A stretch of 64,000 nucleotides of DNA from Arthrobacter hankyongi (GCF_022012395.1 NZ_JAKLTQ010000004.1:185008-249007), one strand, 5' to 3'. Numbered from the stretch's first letter, positions 33,318-42,418 are shown. Numbers and translations are program-made. Notes: generated by a model not told the origin, from the letters alone.

Positions 33318-35284
33318 TCGTCGACGCACACGCCGCAGACGGCGAAGTGATCTGGCAGCCCGACCTCGCCGGGAATGCGGAGACCGGAATCGAGCGATTC
33401 ACCCAGTTCCTGCGTACGCAGGGTGTTGAGGCAGGCCCGCGGTACGACGACGTCTGGCAGTGGTCGGTCGATGACCCGGAGCGGTTCTGGGAACTCTTCG
33501 CACAGTTCGCAGGAGTTGAGCTCGGGGGTCCCGACGGGCCGGTCTGCACCGCGGACTCCATGCCGCACACGCGCTGGTTTCCGGGGCGCACGGTCAACTT
33601 CGCCCGGCACCTGCTCGAGGGCCATGACGGGACCGCCCTGATCGCGGTCGCCGAGGACGGGGCACGCGAGGAGGTCACCTGGGACTCGCTGCGCCGGGAG
33701 GTGGCCTCGCTCGCGCAGCATCTGCGCGCGCAGGGTATCGGCCCCGGCGACCGGATCGTCGCAGTGCTTCCCAACGTTCCCGAAGCCGTCGTCGGACTGC
33801 TCGCTGCCGCGTCGATCGGAGCGCTCTGGTCCGTTTGCGCGCCGGAGTTCGGTGCAGGCGCGATCGTCTCGCGGTTTGCCCAACTGAATCCGAAAGTCGT
33901 GATCGCCGCGCCGGGCTACCGGCTCGGCGGGAGGGACCGCGACCGCCGTCAAGAGCTCGGCGCGATCTTCGCCCAACTCCCGACCGTGGAACACATCATC
34001 TGGGTGACGCGGCACGCGTCCACCCCGGTGATCGAAACTCCGATGCCTGCGGCCAGCTGGGCGCAGGCCGTGGCCGCACCGGCAGATCCCGCGTACGCGG
34101 ATGTCGAGTTCAGCCACCCCCTGTGGGTCCTCTTTTCCTCGGGGACGACGGGCATTCCGAAGGGTATCGTGCACGGGCACGGCGGTGCACTGCTCGAGGA
34201 GATGAAGATGCTCCTCATCCACTCCGACCTGCGGCCGGGGGACCGGTACCTCAACGTGGCGTCGACGAGCTGGGTGCTGTGGAACTCGCTCATTTCCGCC
34301 CTCGGCGTGGGCGCGACGGCGGTCCTCGTCGACGGCAACCCCACGTTCCCCTCGGTCGACCGGGTATGGCAGACTGTTGCCGCCGAGAAGGTCGCGGTCC
34401 TCGGGGTGGGCGCCGGCTTCATCCACGCGTGTGCGAAGAGCGAACTGATGCCGATGCGCGAACACGATCTGTCTGCGCTGCGGTGCCTTCAGGTCACTGG
34501 CTCTCCTCTCTCGACCGATGGCTACCGCTGGGTTTACGGCCAGGTCGGCGACATCTGGCTGAGTTCAATGAGCGGCGGCACCGACATCGCCTCGATCTTC
34601 GTCGGCGGATCACCGACGCTGCCTGTCCGCGTCGGCTACATCCAGGCCCCGGCCCTGGCCGTCCGGGTCGAATCATGGGACGAAGCGGGCAATCCCACCA
34701 CCGGAAAGGGCGAACTCGTCGTCACCAAGCCGATGCCGTCAATGCCGCTTCGGTTCTGGGGCGACGACGGCACCCGGTACCACGACAGCTACTTCTCCAC
34801 GTATCCGGGAGTGTGGCGGCACGGCGACTACATCGAGTTCACGCGGCACGGCATCCTTATCCACGGCCGTTCAGACTCGACCCTCAATCGCAACGGACTG
34901 AGGCTCGGCTCGGCCGACATCTACACGGCCGTCGAGTCGCTTCCGGAAGTCGCAGAGGCACTCGTGGTCGGCGCGGAACTGGGCACGAACTACTACATGC
35001 CCCTGTTCGTCAAGCTCACCGAGGGCACCGAACCTGCCGCGGCGGAGGAAGCGATCACTAGGTCCATCCGTGACAACCTGTCCGTCCGCTACCTTCCCGA
35101 CGAGATTGTCATCATGCGGGCGATTCCCCACACCCGCACCGGGAAAAAGCTGGAGGTGCCGGTGAAGCGGCTCCTGCAGGGTGTTGCGCTCAGCGAGGTC
35201 GCGGATCTGGGAGCGGTCGACGACCCTGAACTGCTGGAAGAGTATGCGCGGTTCGCCATCGCCCGGGAGGCCGTGCCCCAGTAA
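33314..35284 (+). CDS. acetoacetyl-CoA synthetase
   Basis: A 656-residue adenylate-forming enzyme. The ATP motif LFSSGTTGIPKGIVHGHGG, the motif RSDSTLNRNGLRLG and the C-terminal catalytic lysine region RTGKKLEVPVK are present; length and the N-terminal cap (WQWSVDDPERFWELFAQF) fit acetoacetyl-CoA synthetases and not plain acetyl-CoA synthetases. GTG at 33314 overlaps the cupin stop by four bases. With the thiolase at 21718 it would turn acetoacetate from FAH cleavage into two acetyl-CoA. It ends the island. Confidence 0.9.
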   Translation: MIVDAHAADGEVIWQPDLAGNAETGIERFTQFLRTQGVEAGPRYDDVWQWSVDDPERFWELFAQFAGVELGGPDGPVCTADSMPHTRWFPGRTVNFARHLLEGHDGTALIAVAEDGAREEVTWDSLRREVASLAQHLRAQGIGPGDRIVAVLPNVPEAVVGLLAAASIGALWSVCAPEFGAGAIVSRFAQLNPKVVIAAPGYRLGGRDRDRRQELGAIFAQLPTVEHIIWVTRHASTPVIETPMPAASWAQAVAAPADPAYADVEFSHPLWVLFSSGTTGIPKGIVHGHGGALLEEMKMLLIHSDLRPGDRYLNVASTSWVLWNSLISALGVGATAVLVDGNPTFPSVDRVWQTVAAEKVAVLGVGAGFIHACAKSELMPMREHDLSALRCLQVTGSPLSTDGYRWVYGQVGDIWLSSMSGGTDIASIFVGGSPTLPVRVGYIQAPALAVRVESWDEAGNPTTGKGELVVTKPMPSMPLRFWGDDGTRYHDSYFSTYPGVWRHGDYIEFTRHGILIHGRSDSTLNRNGLRLGSADIYTAVESLPEVAEALVVGAELGTNYYMPLFVKLTEGTEPAAAEEAITRSIRDNLSVRYLPDEIVIMRAIPHTRTGKKLEVPVKRLLQGVALSEVADLGAVDDPELLEEYARFAIAREAVPQ

Positions 35285-35377
35285 CCCACTTTGCCAGGCC
35301 AGCCACACAGCACGGTATTGGGCCCTCATCCTCACGGCACTGTCGACGCTCTTCCCATGTTTGTTGCCCTCCCCACA

Positions 35378-36376
35378 ATGGGCAGATCCGTGGAATACCC
35401 CGCCGTGTCGGCAGGTTTCGCCACTGTGCCCTCTTCTGTCCCAGCCCAGTCCAAGTCCCGTTTCCGCGCCGCCATCATCATCGGGGCACTGCTCGTCCTT
35501 GCCGCCGGCGGCACCTGGTGGGCGGTGTCCGCCAACGGTACGGACGACGCACCGGTGGCCTCGGTCCTGCCGGCCGGCACCCGGATGGGGCCGGTCCACC
35601 TGGACCCGATGCGCGCCTATTATGTGGACGCCCTGGGGCTCGGCGTGCTCGACGAAACGGATTCCGCGGTGACCCTGGGCGCGGGTGGGCGGGAGGTTCT
35701 GTCCATCACCGAGGACGTCGACGGAACGCCCGACGCACCAACGCAGGCCGGCCTCTACCACTCGGCGTTCCTTTACGAGGATGAGGCGTCCCTTGCCGCG
35801 GTGCTCGCCAAGGTGGCCCGCACCGCACCGCAGAGCTTCCAGGGCAGCGCGGACCACGCCGTCAGCCTGGCGTTCTATCTGGGAGACCCCGACGGGAACG
35901 GCGTCGAACTCTATGTCGACCGTCCCGCGGACGAATGGGACTGGAAGGACGGCAAGGTCGTCATGGGATCGGCTCCACTGGACCCGAATGCGTTTATCGC
36001 CGAACACCTCGCGGGCCAGGACGCCGGCACCCCGGATATCGGCCACGTCCATTTGCGGGTGGGTGACCTGGACCAGGCCCGGGCGTTCTACGCCGACACG
36101 CTGGGCTTCGCGGTGACTTCCGAAACGAACGGGGCGCTCTTCTTCGCCGCGGGCGGGTACCACCACCATGTCGCCACGAACACGTGGATGAGCAATGGGG
36201 CCGGTGCACGCACCAGCGACCTGGGCCTGGGGTCTTTCACGGTGGAGTTCGACGACGGCGGGATCGCGAAGCTGAAGGAGCGGCTCGACGCCCAGGGCGT
36301 AAACCACCGGAACGTGGATGGCGTGCTGGTGACCGAGGACCCGTGGGGAAACACCGTCCGCTTCACCGCGCCGTAG
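35378..36376 (+). CDS. membrane-anchored VOC (glyoxalase/CatE-like) protein
   Basis: About 332 residues. The N-terminus has a basic patch and one hydrophobic helix (AAIIIGALLVLAAGGTWW), a short linker, then two VOC domains as in CatE-type dioxygenase-like proteins (TRMGPVHLDPMRAYYVDALGL and GHVHLRVGDLDQARAFYADTLGF). The mature part would lie outside the membrane. The start is uncertain: ATG at 35378 or 35357, neither with a clear ribosome-binding site. Most VOC proteins of this family are cytoplasmic and begin at the TRMGPVHL motif, so the anchor is unusual. The enzyme's substrate is unknown. Confidence 0.75.
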   Translation: MGRSVEYPAVSAGFATVPSSVPAQSKSRFRAAIIIGALLVLAAGGTWWAVSANGTDDAPVASVLPAGTRMGPVHLDPMRAYYVDALGLGVLDETDSAVTLGAGGREVLSITEDVDGTPDAPTQAGLYHSAFLYEDEASLAAVLAKVARTAPQSFQGSADHAVSLAFYLGDPDGNGVELYVDRPADEWDWKDGKVVMGSAPLDPNAFIAEHLAGQDAGTPDIGHVHLRVGDLDQARAFYADTLGFAVTSETNGALFFAAGGYHHHVATNTWMSNGAGARTSDLGLGSFTVEFDDGGIAKLKERLDAQGVNHRNVDGVLVTEDPWGNTVRFTAP

Positions 36377-36503
36377 TACCGGCGCGGGTTCGACGCGCAC
36401 GGTCAAGGGTGAGTCCCGGCAAACTTTTCCGAAGCTTTCCTCCGTTGTCTTCTGCCCGGCACGGGGCCACCATAAGAAGACCCCCACCACCGAAGGAGCA
36501 GCC

Positions 36504-36800
36504 ATGGACAGCTCAGCCTATGGAATCGTGCATTTCTTCCCGGGCGGCACCCGCGAGCAGTACGAGGCCTCGCTTGCCGCCGTTCATCCGGGCGAGGGCC
36601 AACTGCCTGCCGGCCAGATTTTCCATGCCGCCGGAGAGTCCGAGGGCGGATGGAGAATCATGGCGGTTCATGAATCGAAAGAGAGCTGGGAGCAATTCCG
36701 GGACAACATTCTGTTGCCGCGGTTCAAGGAAGGTATCGAGGGCGGATTCACCTCCATGCCCGAGGAGACGGTGATCGACGTCTACAAGCTCTTGCCCTAG
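36504..36800 (+). CDS. small dimeric alpha/beta-barrel-like protein
   Basis: A 98-residue soluble protein that begins at an ATG with GAAGGAG upstream. The pattern YGIVHFFPGGTREQYEASL then GGWRIMAVHESKESWEQF is that of ferredoxin-like, dimeric alpha/beta-barrel proteins (ABM/EthD-like). No catalytic residues are evident. It is monocistronic. I do not know its function. Confidence 0.72.
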   Translation: MDSSAYGIVHFFPGGTREQYEASLAAVHPGEGQLPAGQIFHAAGESEGGWRIMAVHESKESWEQFRDNILLPRFKEGIEGGFTSMPEETVIDVYKLLP

Positions 36801-37101
36801 CAGCATCCCGGCGGCCGGCCGGTCTGGTACCTGTACGCCAAGCCGAATGCCGAACGGCTATATCGGCTGATCCGGTCCACCTGCAGGCCGCCAAAAATTC
36901 ACCTCCAGTATGCCCGCTGCAGCCTGTGGCAGCCCGGTCCGCGGTTGACCCGGCAGTTGGACATGCCTAACGTCTAAACCGTGCGCACAACAAGGCAGTG
37001 GTCATTCCCACGAGTTTCTCGCTGAAACGTTTGACCAGCGCAGCTGCCGCATCCCAAATCGAGTCAGGGCACCTCGGTGCCCAGGATAGAAGAGGTGAGA
37101 C
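36801..37101 (+). promoter_or_regulatory. gene-free leader with a sigma-70-like promoter
   Basis: This 300-base stretch has no gene. TTGACC (36945-36950) and TAACGT (36968-36973) are separated by 17 bases and would start a transcript with a leader of about 120 bases before the secreted-protein gene at 37102. Nothing else stands out. Confidence 0.5.
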
Positions 37102-37542
37102 ATGCGTAAGATGATGACTTTCGTGGCCGGTTCGGTGCTGGCGCTGGGCGGAGTGGCCGTCGCGGCTCCGGCCCAGGCCCACGAGTCCCGTCAGGACACC
37201 GGCCGGTCCGCATCCGTGCAGTACGACAACAAGTACGAGAAGCACCACTACAAGCACAAGCACGGCAAGTCGTACAAGGGCTACAACAAGTGGCACGACC
37301 ACCGCAACGGCTGGTGGTACGGCTCCTGGTGGCAGAACGAGGAGTTCCAGGACTGGCTGACCGACTGGCACCAGAAGTGGCACCAGGACAATGACGGCAC
37401 CCCAGGCATTCCCGGCGGTGACGGAACCACAACCCCCGGCGACGGGACGGTGGAAACTCCCGGTGACGGCGGGGCAGTAGTACCCGGCGGCGACGGATCC
37501 GCGGAGGCTCCCGGCGAAGACACCCCGGTAGAGTCCTCCTAG
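37102..37542 (+). CDS. secreted His/Lys/Trp-rich small protein with Pro-Gly-Asp tail
   Basis: A 146-residue protein with a Sec signal peptide ending AQA-HE (cleavage after residue 26). The mature first half is packed with His, Lys, Tyr and Trp (KHHYKHKHGKSYKGYNKWHD), the second with repeats of P-G-D-G type up to the end. It has no Cys and no sorting signal. The His-rich part could bind metal; the tail looks like a flexible or cell-wall-spanning linker. I know no named family. A hairpin follows the stop. Confidence 0.8.
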   Translation: MRKMMTFVAGSVLALGGVAVAAPAQAHESRQDTGRSASVQYDNKYEKHHYKHKHGKSYKGYNKWHDHRNGWWYGSWWQNEEFQDWLTDWHQKWHQDNDGTPGIPGGDGTTTPGDGTVETPGDGGAVVPGGDGSAEAPGEDTPVESS

Positions 37543-37552
37543 CGATGAGGTG

Positions 37553-37586
37553 CCGGTGCCGGGACAGGAACGTGTCCCGGCACCGG
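37553..37586 (+). terminator. terminator after the His/Lys/Trp-rich secreted protein
   Basis: CCGGTGCCGGGACA (37553-37566) and its exact inverse at 37573-37586 form a 14-bp stem with a 6-base loop, ten bases past the stop. A second hairpin TTGCCCCGG/CCGGGGCAA (37610-37638) follows. Confidence 0.7.
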
Positions 37587-37774
37587 GCCTGCCGGCCCGG
37601 AAGACAGCATTGCCCCGGCCGGGGCAGGACCGGGGCAATACCTTGATCCCTCCCGAGGGAGGGGCAGCGGCTCGGCCGGTCATCTTGCGGCTGGGCCGCC
37701 CGCTGTCACCATAAGCCCGCCGGCTTGGGAAAAGACGGGAACTGCCGGGCCTTCCCCGACTTGGGCACCCCGGA

Positions 37775-38152
37775 TCACCCGCTTGCCACGATCAGGCACG
37801 TCCCCGCCAGGAGCAGCGCCACGGGTGTCATCGTGTACCGCTCCGGCTTGCTGCGTGACACTGCGTTCATAACGACGCCGATGACAAAGTAGGCGGTCAG
37901 CACCCAGGCGCCAACCAGCGACACGCCGTCCGGCAGCACGTCGATGAGCTCCGCACGGTCCAGGAGGACCAGGCCGAAAAGCCCGTAGAGCACAATGGAC
38001 ACCACGCTGCCGATCCGCAGCCTGGCGGGCAGCACCTTGTGGGACCCGCCCCAGGCCAGCCGGCCCAGCGGCAGGCCGGCGATCAGGAGCAACTGGAAGA
38101 CAACCAGGGCGCCGAGGATGATGCAGGCCACGACGGCGGGAAATGTAGTCAT
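37775..38152 (-). CDS. four-helix membrane protein of unknown function
   Basis: A 125-residue protein with four hydrophobic segments and few charged residues. It begins nine bases after the stop of the 227-residue membrane protein on the same strand, so the two are probably one operon. I cannot assign a family. Confidence 0.7.
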   Translation of the reverse strand: MTTFPAVVACIILGALVVFQLLLIAGLPLGRLAWGGSHKVLPARLRIGSVVSIVLYGLFGLVLLDRAELIDVLPDGVSLVGAWVLTAYFVIGVVMNAVSRSKPERYTMTPVALLLAGTCLIVASG

Positions 38153-38161
38153 GCGCGGATC

Positions 38162-38845
38162 CTACCGAACCGAAGTTCCGGCAAAGTCATGCCCGGCGGT
38201 AGCCGCACGGCGGTAGCGCCGCAGCGCAACTGGGACCGTCCCTGCCCAAAGCAACAGCAGAGGCAGCGAAGCATACGCGGCCGTCATCAGTGGCCCGCTC
38301 AGCATGAGGTAGCCGAAGCCGGACACGGCCAGTGCCGCGATGGCCAAGATTGACACGGTGGACAACGTCCGGCCGCGCTGCTTGAGCCGCCTGGCCCGGA
38401 CGAGCACGAGCAGTATGAGGACTCCGATCACGATCATCTTCGCGCCGTCGAGCATGCTCAGCGCAATCCACCAGTCCCGGGCCGTCACCGGACCCACCGC
38501 GGAGCCAAGGAAAAGCGCCAGTTCGCAACCCAGCTGCGCCCACGAAAGCACCGCCGCCGACAGGCCGAGAGCGGCCACGCCGGCGGCGGGCCGAAGGATG
38601 CGGGCTAGGGAAACCCCCAGGGCCGCCAGCGCCAGCCCGGCGATCCCGTGCACCAGGATTCCCTGGACGGCGCCGGCGGTGTTTGCCTGGAAGGCAAGCT
38701 GGATCCGGGCGCCCGAATCGGAGGAAGCAACAGACGGGCCCCCAAGCGCGAGCCCTGCGATCCACACGGCAATGAATACCAGCGACGATACCAACAGCGC
38801 AGGCCACGATGATCTGGGGGCAGTGATTTGCTGAGTCAAGGACAC
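38162..38845 (-). CDS. membrane protein of unknown function
   Basis: A 227-residue protein with six hydrophobic segments, an external-looking loop after the first helix (GGPSVASSDSGARIQLAFQ) and a basic cytoplasmic loop (RARRLKQRGR). It is first in a two-gene leftward operon with the gene at 38152. Similar proteins are common hypothetical membrane proteins in actinobacteria; no function can be read. Confidence 0.7.
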   Translation of the reverse strand: MSLTQQITAPRSSWPALLVSSLVFIAVWIAGLALGGPSVASSDSGARIQLAFQANTAGAVQGILVHGIAGLALAALGVSLARILRPAAGVAALGLSAAVLSWAQLGCELALFLGSAVGPVTARDWWIALSMLDGAKMIVIGVLILLVLVRARRLKQRGRTLSTVSILAIAALAVSGFGYLMLSGPLMTAAYASLPLLLLWAGTVPVALRRYRRAATAGHDFAGTSVR

Positions 38846-39011
38846 CCTTCAGTGTCGGCAATGAAGCTGGCCGGTATATGAATGGTTGCCAGCATTTCGA
38901 TGTCCTTAAGAAAACAGCCGGTCCACGCCCGGCGGCTGCTCTTGACCGGCGTTTTCCCAAGCTCCTAGCATTGACACACATTCCGGTGGTATCGAGCCGA
39001 GCGGAGCTGCA

Positions 39012-39866
39012 ATGCCGTCCACGGGTGCCGGCCGGGGCCACCGGTCCAAAGCCTGGGTCGCCTCAATGCTTGTCTTGGCTGCCTCATTGGCCGGCTGCGG
39101 CGCGAAACCGGCGCCACAGGCAACCGGCACCGCCACCGCCAGCCCCGCGACGTCTGGGCCGGAACCGGTCATCGCGGTCTTTTCGGCTCCCGAGCCCACC
39201 TGGGGCGATGTGTCGCTGCCGCCGGAAGTTAAACTAACCGCCGACGAGCTGGCTCGGCTCGGGCAGATGAACGTGCCGGACCAAGCCGCCTGGCTGCAGG
39301 AACGCGGAGGCGTCATTGCCGGGAACAGACGCGTCCAGCTGACACTGAAGGCCAACGGCCCGGACCAGGTGCAGGTCACAGGGATCCGGGATGTTTCCGT
39401 CTGCAGCGTTCCCCGGCGTGGCACGTTGCTGCGGCTGATCCCCGAAGCCAGCGGCGCGGTGCCCTCGGTCGGGCTGGGGATCAGCGTGGGGGAGAGCGGC
39501 AGCGGCGCCTGGACCTCGGACTCATCCGGCGCGCAACGCCCTTACTTTCCGGGAAAGGCAATCACCCTGGCTCCGGACGGGGAAAAACGCCTGCTGGTCG
39601 ACCTGGTACCTGGCCGGCAGGGTGTGGTCTGCCAGCCCGAGCTCGAGTTGACCGTCGTGGTGGATGGGCGTGAACAACTGCAGCGGATTTCCGGCGAAGG
39701 CAAGCTGGTTCCGGTGATGAAGTCGGAGGACGACGGCGCCGAGCGCCAGTACTCGGCGGTATACCTGGGCGGCAGGCTCTGCCCGCAGTACGTCCCGGCG
39801 GTGCCAGGGTGGCGGGACAACCCGGACTTCCGGCACGTGTGCGGGTTGGACCGGGTTCCGGCCTGA
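39012..39866 (+). CDS. lipoprotein of unknown function
   Basis: A 284-residue predicted lipoprotein: a basic N-terminus, a hydrophobic stretch and lipobox LAGC with the lipidated Cys at residue 29, then a Pro/Thr/Ala linker. The rest is beta-rich with four Cys that could form disulfides. No enzymatic motif is seen. The start is the ATG at 39012, without a strong ribosome-binding site. A clear terminator follows at 39906. Confidence 0.72.
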   Translation: MPSTGAGRGHRSKAWVASMLVLAASLAGCGAKPAPQATGTATASPATSGPEPVIAVFSAPEPTWGDVSLPPEVKLTADELARLGQMNVPDQAAWLQERGGVIAGNRRVQLTLKANGPDQVQVTGIRDVSVCSVPRRGTLLRLIPEASGAVPSVGLGISVGESGSGAWTSDSSGAQRPYFPGKAITLAPDGEKRLLVDLVPGRQGVVCQPELELTVVVDGREQLQRISGEGKLVPVMKSEDDGAERQYSAVYLGGRLCPQYVPAVPGWRDNPDFRHVCGLDRVPA

Positions 39867-39905
39867 GCAGCGCCGGATCCGACGGCTGCCGGCGGCCCCG
39901 GCGCG

Positions 39906-39939
39906 GTACTGTCCCGGGCGGGGGCTCCCGGGACAGTAC
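39906..39939 (+). terminator. terminator after the lipoprotein gene
   Basis: GTACTGTCCCGGG (39906-39918) pairs with its exact inverse at 39927-39939, loop of 8 bases, followed by GTTT. Confidence 0.75.
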
Positions 39940-40085
39940 GTTTCCCTCCCGCAGGAGGGGTACGGCGCCGTCGGTTTGCACCGGTAGGCCTTGCCGTACT
40001 CGCGAACCTAGGGCAGGCAGGTTGGGAAAACCCGACGGTGGCCAGGTACTTGTTGGTCCAGCGCGCGGACGATACGATCCCTGCC

Positions 40086-40538
40086 ATGCAAAAGCTGCGC
40101 TACTCGGTGCGAATCAACGCGCCCGTCCACACCGTCTGGACCACGATGCTGGATGGGGCCACATATCGGGACTGGACCCGGGCGTTTAGCGAAGGTTCCT
40201 ATTACGAAGGCAGCTGGGACCAGGGCAGCGAAATCCGTTTCGTCGGTCCGGGCGAAGACGGCTCCCTGAGCGGAATGATCGGCAGGGTTGTCGAGAACAG
40301 GCCGGATGAGTTTGTCTGCGTTGAGTATTTCGGCCAGATCGTCGACGGCGTGGACGACACCACCAGTGAGGCAGCGAGGCAGTGGGCCGGCGCCCGCGAG
40401 GCCTATTCCTTCAGCGAATCCGATGGGGTGACGACCGTCGAGGTGGAACTGGACAGCGAGGAATCGTTCGCGGCCTTCTTTGATGAGGCATGGCCGAAGG
40501 CCCTCGAGCGGCTTCGGGACCTGGTTGCGGTACGGTGA
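40086..40538 (+). CDS. SRPBCC-domain protein
   Basis: A 150-residue START/Bet v1-like protein. The typical start LRYSVRINAPVHTVWTTML and the closing helix FFDEAWPKALERLRDLV are visible. The ATG at 40086 is preferred over 40038 since it begins right at the first strand of the fold. Such proteins bind hydrophobic ligands; the ligand is unknown. Confidence 0.8.
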   Translation: MQKLRYSVRINAPVHTVWTTMLDGATYRDWTRAFSEGSYYEGSWDQGSEIRFVGPGEDGSLSGMIGRVVENRPDEFVCVEYFGQIVDGVDDTTSEAARQWAGAREAYSFSESDGVTTVEVELDSEESFAAFFDEAWPKALERLRDLVAVR

Positions 40539-40710
40539 CCGTCGACGGCGGTGGGACGCTTCGGCGGGACCGTTGGGCGAGGGCGCCGCATCGGACGATC
40601 CTGACATTGGCCGGCCGCAATCATCAGCATGCTTAGCTGTTCTGTTAGCATGGAAGGACCGGCCGCCGGTATCCTGCCGGGCGGCCACTCCAACCGAGGG
40701 GAGATTGACC

Positions 40711-40884
40711 ATGGGTTTGGATGACAAGGTCGGAAATGCTGCCGAGAAGGCCGGCGGCAAGGCCAAGGAAGCAGCCGGTGCCGTCACGGGCAATGAGCGG
40801 CTGGAGGCCGAAGGCAAGGATGACCAGACCAAGGCGGACCTGAAGAATGCCGGCGAGAAGGTCAAGGACGCCTTCAAGGACTAA
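40711..40884 (+). CDS. CsbD-family stress protein
   Basis: A 57-residue, very hydrophilic helical protein (MGLDDKVGNAAEKAGGKAKE, then ending KVKDAFKD) of the CsbD-like family, induced in general stress in Bacillus and many actinobacteria. It begins at an ATG after GGGGAGA. The function is unknown in the family. A strong bidirectional terminator follows. Confidence 0.9.
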   Translation: MGLDDKVGNAAEKAGGKAKEAAGAVTGNERLEAEGKDDQTKADLKNAGEKVKDAFKD

Positions 40885-40898
40885 CCGTCGTCGGGTAG

Positions 40899-40939
40899 GG
40901 GGGAGGGGGTGCGGCATGCCGCACCCCCTCCCCCTTTTT
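40899..40939. terminator. rho-independent terminator between csbD-like and amt
   Basis: GGGGGAGGGGGTGCGGC and its inverse form an almost perfect 17-bp stem (40899-40934), followed by TTTTT at 40935-40939. It lies between convergent genes and can end both transcripts. Confidence 0.9.
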
Positions 40940-40958
40940 CCGGTGAATCCCGGCACGG

Positions 40959-42260
40959 TCAGGTCCGGCGGGGCGAGCCCAGATCCACCGGCTCTTCGTC
41001 GGTGAGGTAGGCGAATTCAGCATGCGCGGCCAGGTCGATGCCGCGCAGTTCGTCGGCGGGGTCGATCCTTAGGCCCATGGTCTTGTCGATGGCCTTGGCG
41101 ATCAGCCACGTCACGGTGAAGGAATAGGCCAGGACCGCGGCGCTGGCCACGGCCTGGATGCCAAGCTGCCTGAAGCCACCGCCGTAGAACAGGCCGTTGA
41201 CGCCGTTGGGGGCCGCCGCCGTGGCAAACAGCCCGATGAGGAGCGTGCCGATCAGGCCGCCGACGAGGTGGACGCCGACGACGTCGAGGGAGTCATCGAA
41301 GCCGAGCCGGTACTTCCACTCGATCGCCAGGGAACAGACCGCCCCGGCGATGGCGCCGATGGCCAAGGCACCGAGCGGGCTGACGGCCCCGCAGGCGGGA
41401 GTGATGGCCACCAGCGCCGCGATCAGGCCGGATGCCGCTCCCATGCTGCTGGCGGCACCCAGCCGGAGCCGTTCGGCCAGGGCCCACGCCAGCAGTCCAG
41501 CCGCGGCAGCGACGGCGGTGTTCAGGAAAACGACCGACGCGGACTGTCCGGCGGCGAGTGCGGAGCCGGCATTGAAGCCGAACCAACCCACCCACAGCAG
41601 GCCCGCGCCCACCAGGACCAGCGGCCGGCTGTGCGGCTTGCTGTGTTCGCTTTTCGGCCAGCCGGTGCTGCGGCCGAGGACCAGGGCCAGGGCCAGGGCG
41701 GCGACACCGGCGTTCATGTGGACCGCCGTCCCGCCGGCGAAGTCGATCGCCTTGATGCCGCTGGCGATCCAGCCGCCGGTGACCGAACCGTCCGCGGAAC
41801 TGAAGGCGAACACCCAGTGCGCGATCGGGAAGTAGACCAGGGTGGCCCACACGCCGGCGAACAGCATCCAGGCCCCGAACTTCATCCGTCCCGCTGCGGC
41901 CCCGGCCACCAGCGCCGTCGTCACACAGGCGAAAAACAGCTGGAAGGCGGCAAACAAGGCGCCGGGCAGGGCTGCATTGGGGTTGTCCGCGAGCAATTGG
42001 GACATGCCCAGATATTCGGTCAGGTTGCCGATCAGGCCAAGGCCTCCGACGGAATTGCCGAAGGCGAGCGAGTAGCCGAAGAGTGCCCACAGCACTGCCA
42101 CCAGGCTGGCCCCGCCGATGCACATCATCATCATGTTCAGGATGCGCCGCGAGCCGACCATCCCGCCGTAGAAAAGGGCCAGCGCCGGGACCATCAGGCA
42201 GACAAGCGCGGAACTGGCGAGAACCCAAGCAACATTTCCAGAGTCCATGGATGTTCCCAT
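40959..42260 (-). CDS. amt: ammonium transporter
   Basis: A 433-residue Amt/Rh channel with eleven hydrophobic segments. The conserved stretches DFAGGTAVHMNAGVAALALALVLG and HLVGGLIGTLLIGLFA carry the pore His residues. The N-terminus (MDSGNVAWVLASSALV) begins outside the membrane. Start is ATG at 42260, with a second in-frame ATG at 42248. No glnK gene is next to it, so its regulator must lie elsewhere. It faces the CsbD gene convergently. Confidence 0.95.
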   Translation of the reverse strand: MGTSMDSGNVAWVLASSALVCLMVPALALFYGGMVGSRRILNMMMMCIGGASLVAVLWALFGYSLAFGNSVGGLGLIGNLTEYLGMSQLLADNPNAALPGALFAAFQLFFACVTTALVAGAAAGRMKFGAWMLFAGVWATLVYFPIAHWVFAFSSADGSVTGGWIASGIKAIDFAGGTAVHMNAGVAALALALVLGRSTGWPKSEHSKPHSRPLVLVGAGLLWVGWFGFNAGSALAAGQSASVVFLNTAVAAAAGLLAWALAERLRLGAASSMGAASGLIAALVAITPACGAVSPLGALAIGAIAGAVCSLAIEWKYRLGFDDSLDVVGVHLVGGLIGTLLIGLFATAAAPNGVNGLFYGGGFRQLGIQAVASAAVLAYSFTVTWLIAKAIDKTMGLRIDPADELRGIDLAAHAEFAYLTDEEPVDLGSPRRT

Positions 42261-42418
42261 CTAAAACAGGGCACTAAATGACTATATGGATGCCGGCGGG
42301 GAACCGGTGTTGAGGCGCACAGGCGGCCCAGTCCCCATCGCTGCGGCCGCTGCCGTACTCCAGCGATCCTAGGCGCGGCAACTAACCGGTCAGGTTTCGC
42401 TGGTGTAAATTCTGTGTT

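Noticed and set aside
9463..35400. A tRNA-anchored integrative element covering the island
   Set aside because: No integrase, no transposase and no repeat of the tRNA 3' end is seen near 35.3 kb, so integration at the tRNA cannot be supported.
37610..37638. A separate small RNA between 37.5 and 37.7 kb
   Set aside because: The hairpins are explained as tandem terminators of the secreted-protein gene, and there is no promoter in front.
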